DNA of 64,000 bases from Paraburkholderia sediminicola (GTDB lineage Bacteria > Pseudomonadota > Gammaproteobacteria > Burkholderiales > Burkholderiaceae): contig NZ_CADIKC010000014.1 in NCBI RefSeq assembly GCF_902859805.1, positions 1-64,000 of the forward strand, given 5' to 3'. This document shows positions 62,022-64,000 of this stretch, in pieces. The first letter of the stretch is position 1. Each line of letters starts with the position of its first letter. Position numbers and translations under genes: made by a program. The notes below the pieces were generated by a model. The model was given only the letters and a program-made list of their open reading frames with translations, had not been told where the DNA came from and did no database searches.

Positions 62022-63263
62022 TTAAGCGCGACGCTGCAGCAATGCGGTTATGTTGCGCGTCTCGATCTCCGTGAACTGTTCCACGGCATCGGCACCCTCC
62101 AGCAACAGATCCGGGTCAAGCCCGTCTGCCAGACGTTCGAGTTGCATGTTATTCCACGGCAGAAGATGAAACGGATGGAGCGCAGCTTCGGGACTAGGCG
62201 CACGATCAACTTCACCGGCGAGAATGCGCTTCGGGATCTCAGGATCGGCAATGATCGGACGACCGAGCCCGATGACATCCAGTTCACCGCGCTCCAGCGA
62301 TTCGATCATGGCTGCCGTCGTGCGAAATCCACCGACCACCATCACGGGCATCTTCGCTGCGGCACGAACGGAGGCCGCAAAATCCACGAAAAAGGCTTCG
62401 CGCTTGACGGTGCTTTCGCGCGGTGCGTCTTCTCCCTCGTCCATTAACGTAAGGCCGGCAATCTTCGGCTGCTCGAGCGAACCGCCCGATAGCTCGAGCA
62501 GATCGAGCGAAGAATCGTTGAGTTTCTTCACGAGTTCGACGCACTCGGCATTGGTGAATCCGCCCTTCTGAAAATCAGAAGAATTGAGCTTCAGCGCAAC
62601 CGGAAAGTCCGGACCAACGGCTGAGCGAACCGCAGCCACCACCTCGAGCACGAAACGGGAGCGGTTTTCAAGCGAACCTCCCCATCTGTCTGCGCGCTTG
62701 TTCGCGAGCGGGCTAAGGAACTGCGAAATCAGGTAACCATGGGCCCCATGCAACGAGACACCGGTGAAACCGGCCTCGCGCACTTTCCTGGCTGCGAAGG
62801 CGAATTGCCCGACGGCCTGCATGATCTGCTCTTCCGTCATTTTGCGCGGCGTGGCGAACGAAAAGCCGGCGCCCCTCATCACGTCGATATCCACTGAAGA
62901 CGGCGCAAGGGGTGACGTGTTGATCACGTCTTGCACCTGCCGTCCGGTATGACTGAGTTGAGCCCAGAAATGCGCGCCTTCCGACGTTCCCGCAGCGGCG
63001 AGCCGTGCGAGTTGCTCCTGTCCACTGTCGTCGTCGATCACGATATTGCCTGGGCGCTCGAGATGCCACCGGTCCACCTGGATATTGCCGGAGAGAAGCA
63101 GCCCGGCGCCGGAACGCGCCCAACGCCGATACAACGCTTCGAGGCGCGGTGTCGAATGATTGTTAGCGTCGGCCATGCCTTCGCTCATGGCCGCCTTGAC
63201 GAGACGGTTTGCGAGAATCGCGCCACTGGGTAGACGCAACGATTGTGAAAGAGGATTGCTCAT
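62022..63263 (-). CDS. NADH:flavin oxidoreductase, old yellow enzyme family
   Basis: A 413-residue FMN-dependent ene-reductase type protein with a TIM-barrel fold. FSFATPRKMTEEQI and HGAHGYLISQFLSP, then NKRADRWGGSLENRSRF, are the family's active-site and FMN signatures. A later VGLGRP segment binds phosphate. Starts at 63263 (GGA 8 nt upstream) or 63275. Divergent from a TetR gene, with operator repeats between them, so likely an inducible detoxification enzyme for electrophiles or enones. Confidence 0.92.
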   Translation of the reverse strand: MSNPLSQSLRLPSGAILANRLVKAAMSEGMADANNHSTPRLEALYRRWARSGAGLLLSGNIQVDRWHLERPGNIVIDDDSGQEQLARLAAAGTSEGAHFWAQLSHTGRQVQDVINTSPLAPSSVDIDVMRGAGFSFATPRKMTEEQIMQAVGQFAFAARKVREAGFTGVSLHGAHGYLISQFLSPLANKRADRWGGSLENRSRFVLEVVAAVRSAVGPDFPVALKLNSSDFQKGGFTNAECVELVKKLNDSSLDLLELSGGSLEQPKIAGLTLMDEGEDAPRESTVKREAFFVDFAASVRAAAKMPVMVVGGFRTTAAMIESLERGELDVIGLGRPIIADPEIPKRILAGEVDRAPSPEAALHPFHLLPWNNMQLERLADGLDPDLLLEGADAVEQFTEIETRNITALLQRRA

Positions 63264-63337
63264 CTGAATGTCCATCTGGAAACGGTCACATGTAAGCCAA
63301 GCCCTTGCCCACAAAGGCAAAATCGACCCGGCACAGT

Positions 63338-63383
63338 AACGACAGTGGTCGCTGTCGTTTGTAGTATAGTGATCGCTGTCGTA
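63338..63383 (+). promoter_or_regulatory. TetR-type operator pair
   Basis: AACGACAG-N6-CTGTCGTT is a perfect 8-bp-arm inverted repeat (63338-63359). A second, partial copy AGTGATCGCTGTCGTA (63368-63383) matches 14 of 16 bases of the first, 24 bp away. They lie between the oxidoreductase and the TetR gene, so they likely bind that TetR and control both. Confidence 0.72.
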
Positions 63384-63415
63384 TCATTCGTCAAGCAGAT
63401 AAAAGAGGGACACTT

Positions 63416-64000
63416 ATGGTCAAGACCTGGTCGGACGACAATCCGAAAGCCGCGTTGATGTCGCGCAAGCGAACGATGATCGTCGACGCTGCGCTGCGGG
63501 CGTTCCTTGAAAGCGGCTATGCCGAAAGCTCGGTCAATCGCATCGCGGCGGACGCCGGTGTGTCCATCAAGACGCTGTACCGTCACTTCGAGAGCAAAGA
63601 CGATCTGTTCAGTGCAGTGATGCAGGCGGCCTGCTCGCCGTCCGCCGCACAGTCGGCTGACGCCTCAGAACCCGCGGAACCGGGCGAACCAACCTGGTTT
63701 AGCGAACCGCCGGCAGTCGCATTGCCAATTGCGGGCAGCGATTACTTACGACACGCTCTTTCGAAAGAGCAGTTGGACCTTTATCGCGTCGTCACACGGG
63801 ACGCACCTCGCTTCCCCGAGCTGGCGCGCCGCTATCGCGAGGAGGTGACGGGTACGCGTGACGCATTGTTCACGAGCTACCTTGATCGATGGCTACCTGT
63901 CACGGGCTGGGAAGTAAGAGATAAGTACGGCGCGGCGGCAACCTTCGCGGCACTCCTGAAAGCCAGGCTTTTCGACGATGCGTTGCTTGGTTTAAAAAGT
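63416..64000 (+). CDS. TetR-family regulator, partial at window end
   Basis: ATG at 63416 with AAAGAGGGA upstream. 195 codons are present and the frame is still open at the last base, so the gene is cut by the window edge. Helix-turn-helix region IVDAALRAFLESGYAESSVN, then VSIKTLYRHFESKDDLF. A Pro-rich linker (about residues 78-100) and a helical effector domain follow. Divergent from the old-yellow-enzyme gene and preceded by two operator repeats. Confidence 0.9.
   Translation, partial: MVKTWSDDNPKAALMSRKRTMIVDAALRAFLESGYAESSVNRIAADAGVSIKTLYRHFESKDDLFSAVMQAACSPSAAQSADASEPAEPGEPTWFSEPPAVALPIAGSDYLRHALSKEQLDLYRVVTRDAPRFPELARRYREEVTGTRDALFTSYLDRWLPVTGWEVRDKYGAAATFAALLKARLFDDALLGLKS

Overview
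The window looks like a chromosome or megaplasmid segment of a Burkholderiaceae bacterium, most likely Paraburkholderia or a close relative. The basis is high GC content, many LysR/AraC/TetR regulators, the catabolic gene style, and small hypothetical proteins of a Burkholderia type. This is inference from gene content; no marker gene is present. Most genes lie on the minus strand.

Catabolic blocks (0-23 kb). A frameshifted chemotaxis receptor (431-1926) precedes a minus-strand operon. That operon encodes a FadL-type porin, aldehyde dehydrogenase, Zn alcohol dehydrogenase, cytochrome P450, 3Fe-4S ferredoxin, ferredoxin reductase and an HtaA-like putative heme-binding protein (9318 to 2161). 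A divergent AraC regulator (9900) carries a tandem direct repeat upstream. Together they form a hydrophobic-substrate hydroxylation and oxidation system. Next come two modules, each headed by a paralogous LysR gene. The first has a GlcF-like Fe-S protein, a VAO/PCMH-type flavoprotein, an SDR and an alpha/beta hydrolase. The second has a NicX-like ring-cleaving dioxygenase, a formamidase-like hydrolase and a signal-less solute-binding protein. A TetR gene at 22.4 kb follows three 13-bp operators spaced exactly 22 bp apart.

Diiron monooxygenase island (23.3-40.5 kb). Next to a broken serine recombinase lies a complete propane/acetone-type (Mim/Prm) soluble diiron monooxygenase system. It contains mimABCD, an amidohydrolase, a DUF59 Fe-S assembly protein, a dedicated GroEL, an NRAMP transporter, a sigma-54 activator (MimR-like), and an upstream alcohol dehydrogenase/CobW/WD40 operon. 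Two -24/-12 promoters are visible, each preceded by copies of an inverted-repeat upstream activator motif, which suggests one regulon.

Mobile and accessory region (40.7-58 kb). An IS110-family element is bounded by 13-bp direct repeats. It is followed by an IS110 fragment, a pair of 86-bp direct repeats, degraded DNA and a cassette of small hypothetical genes. Then comes an unusual Tn7-like core: a TnsA-TnsB fusion, a TnsC-like ATPase with an irregular P-loop, and two TniQ/TnsD-type zinc-finger proteins. A nitrilase-fold protein lacking catalytic residues shares its stop-codon palindrome with one tniQ gene. An XRE regulator, an orphan AbiEi-like protein and an unknown protein lie between the transposition genes. 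An 18-bp motif occurs three times there, and a candidate small RNA lies just upstream of tnsAB. I consider this the most interesting part of the window. I could not define the element's ends.

Right flank (58.1-64 kb). Ordinary chromosomal genes: an AllA-like protein, a LysR/LysE divergent pair, an AraC regulator with a cupin, and an old-yellow-enzyme family oxidoreductase divergent from a TetR gene that runs off the end of the window.
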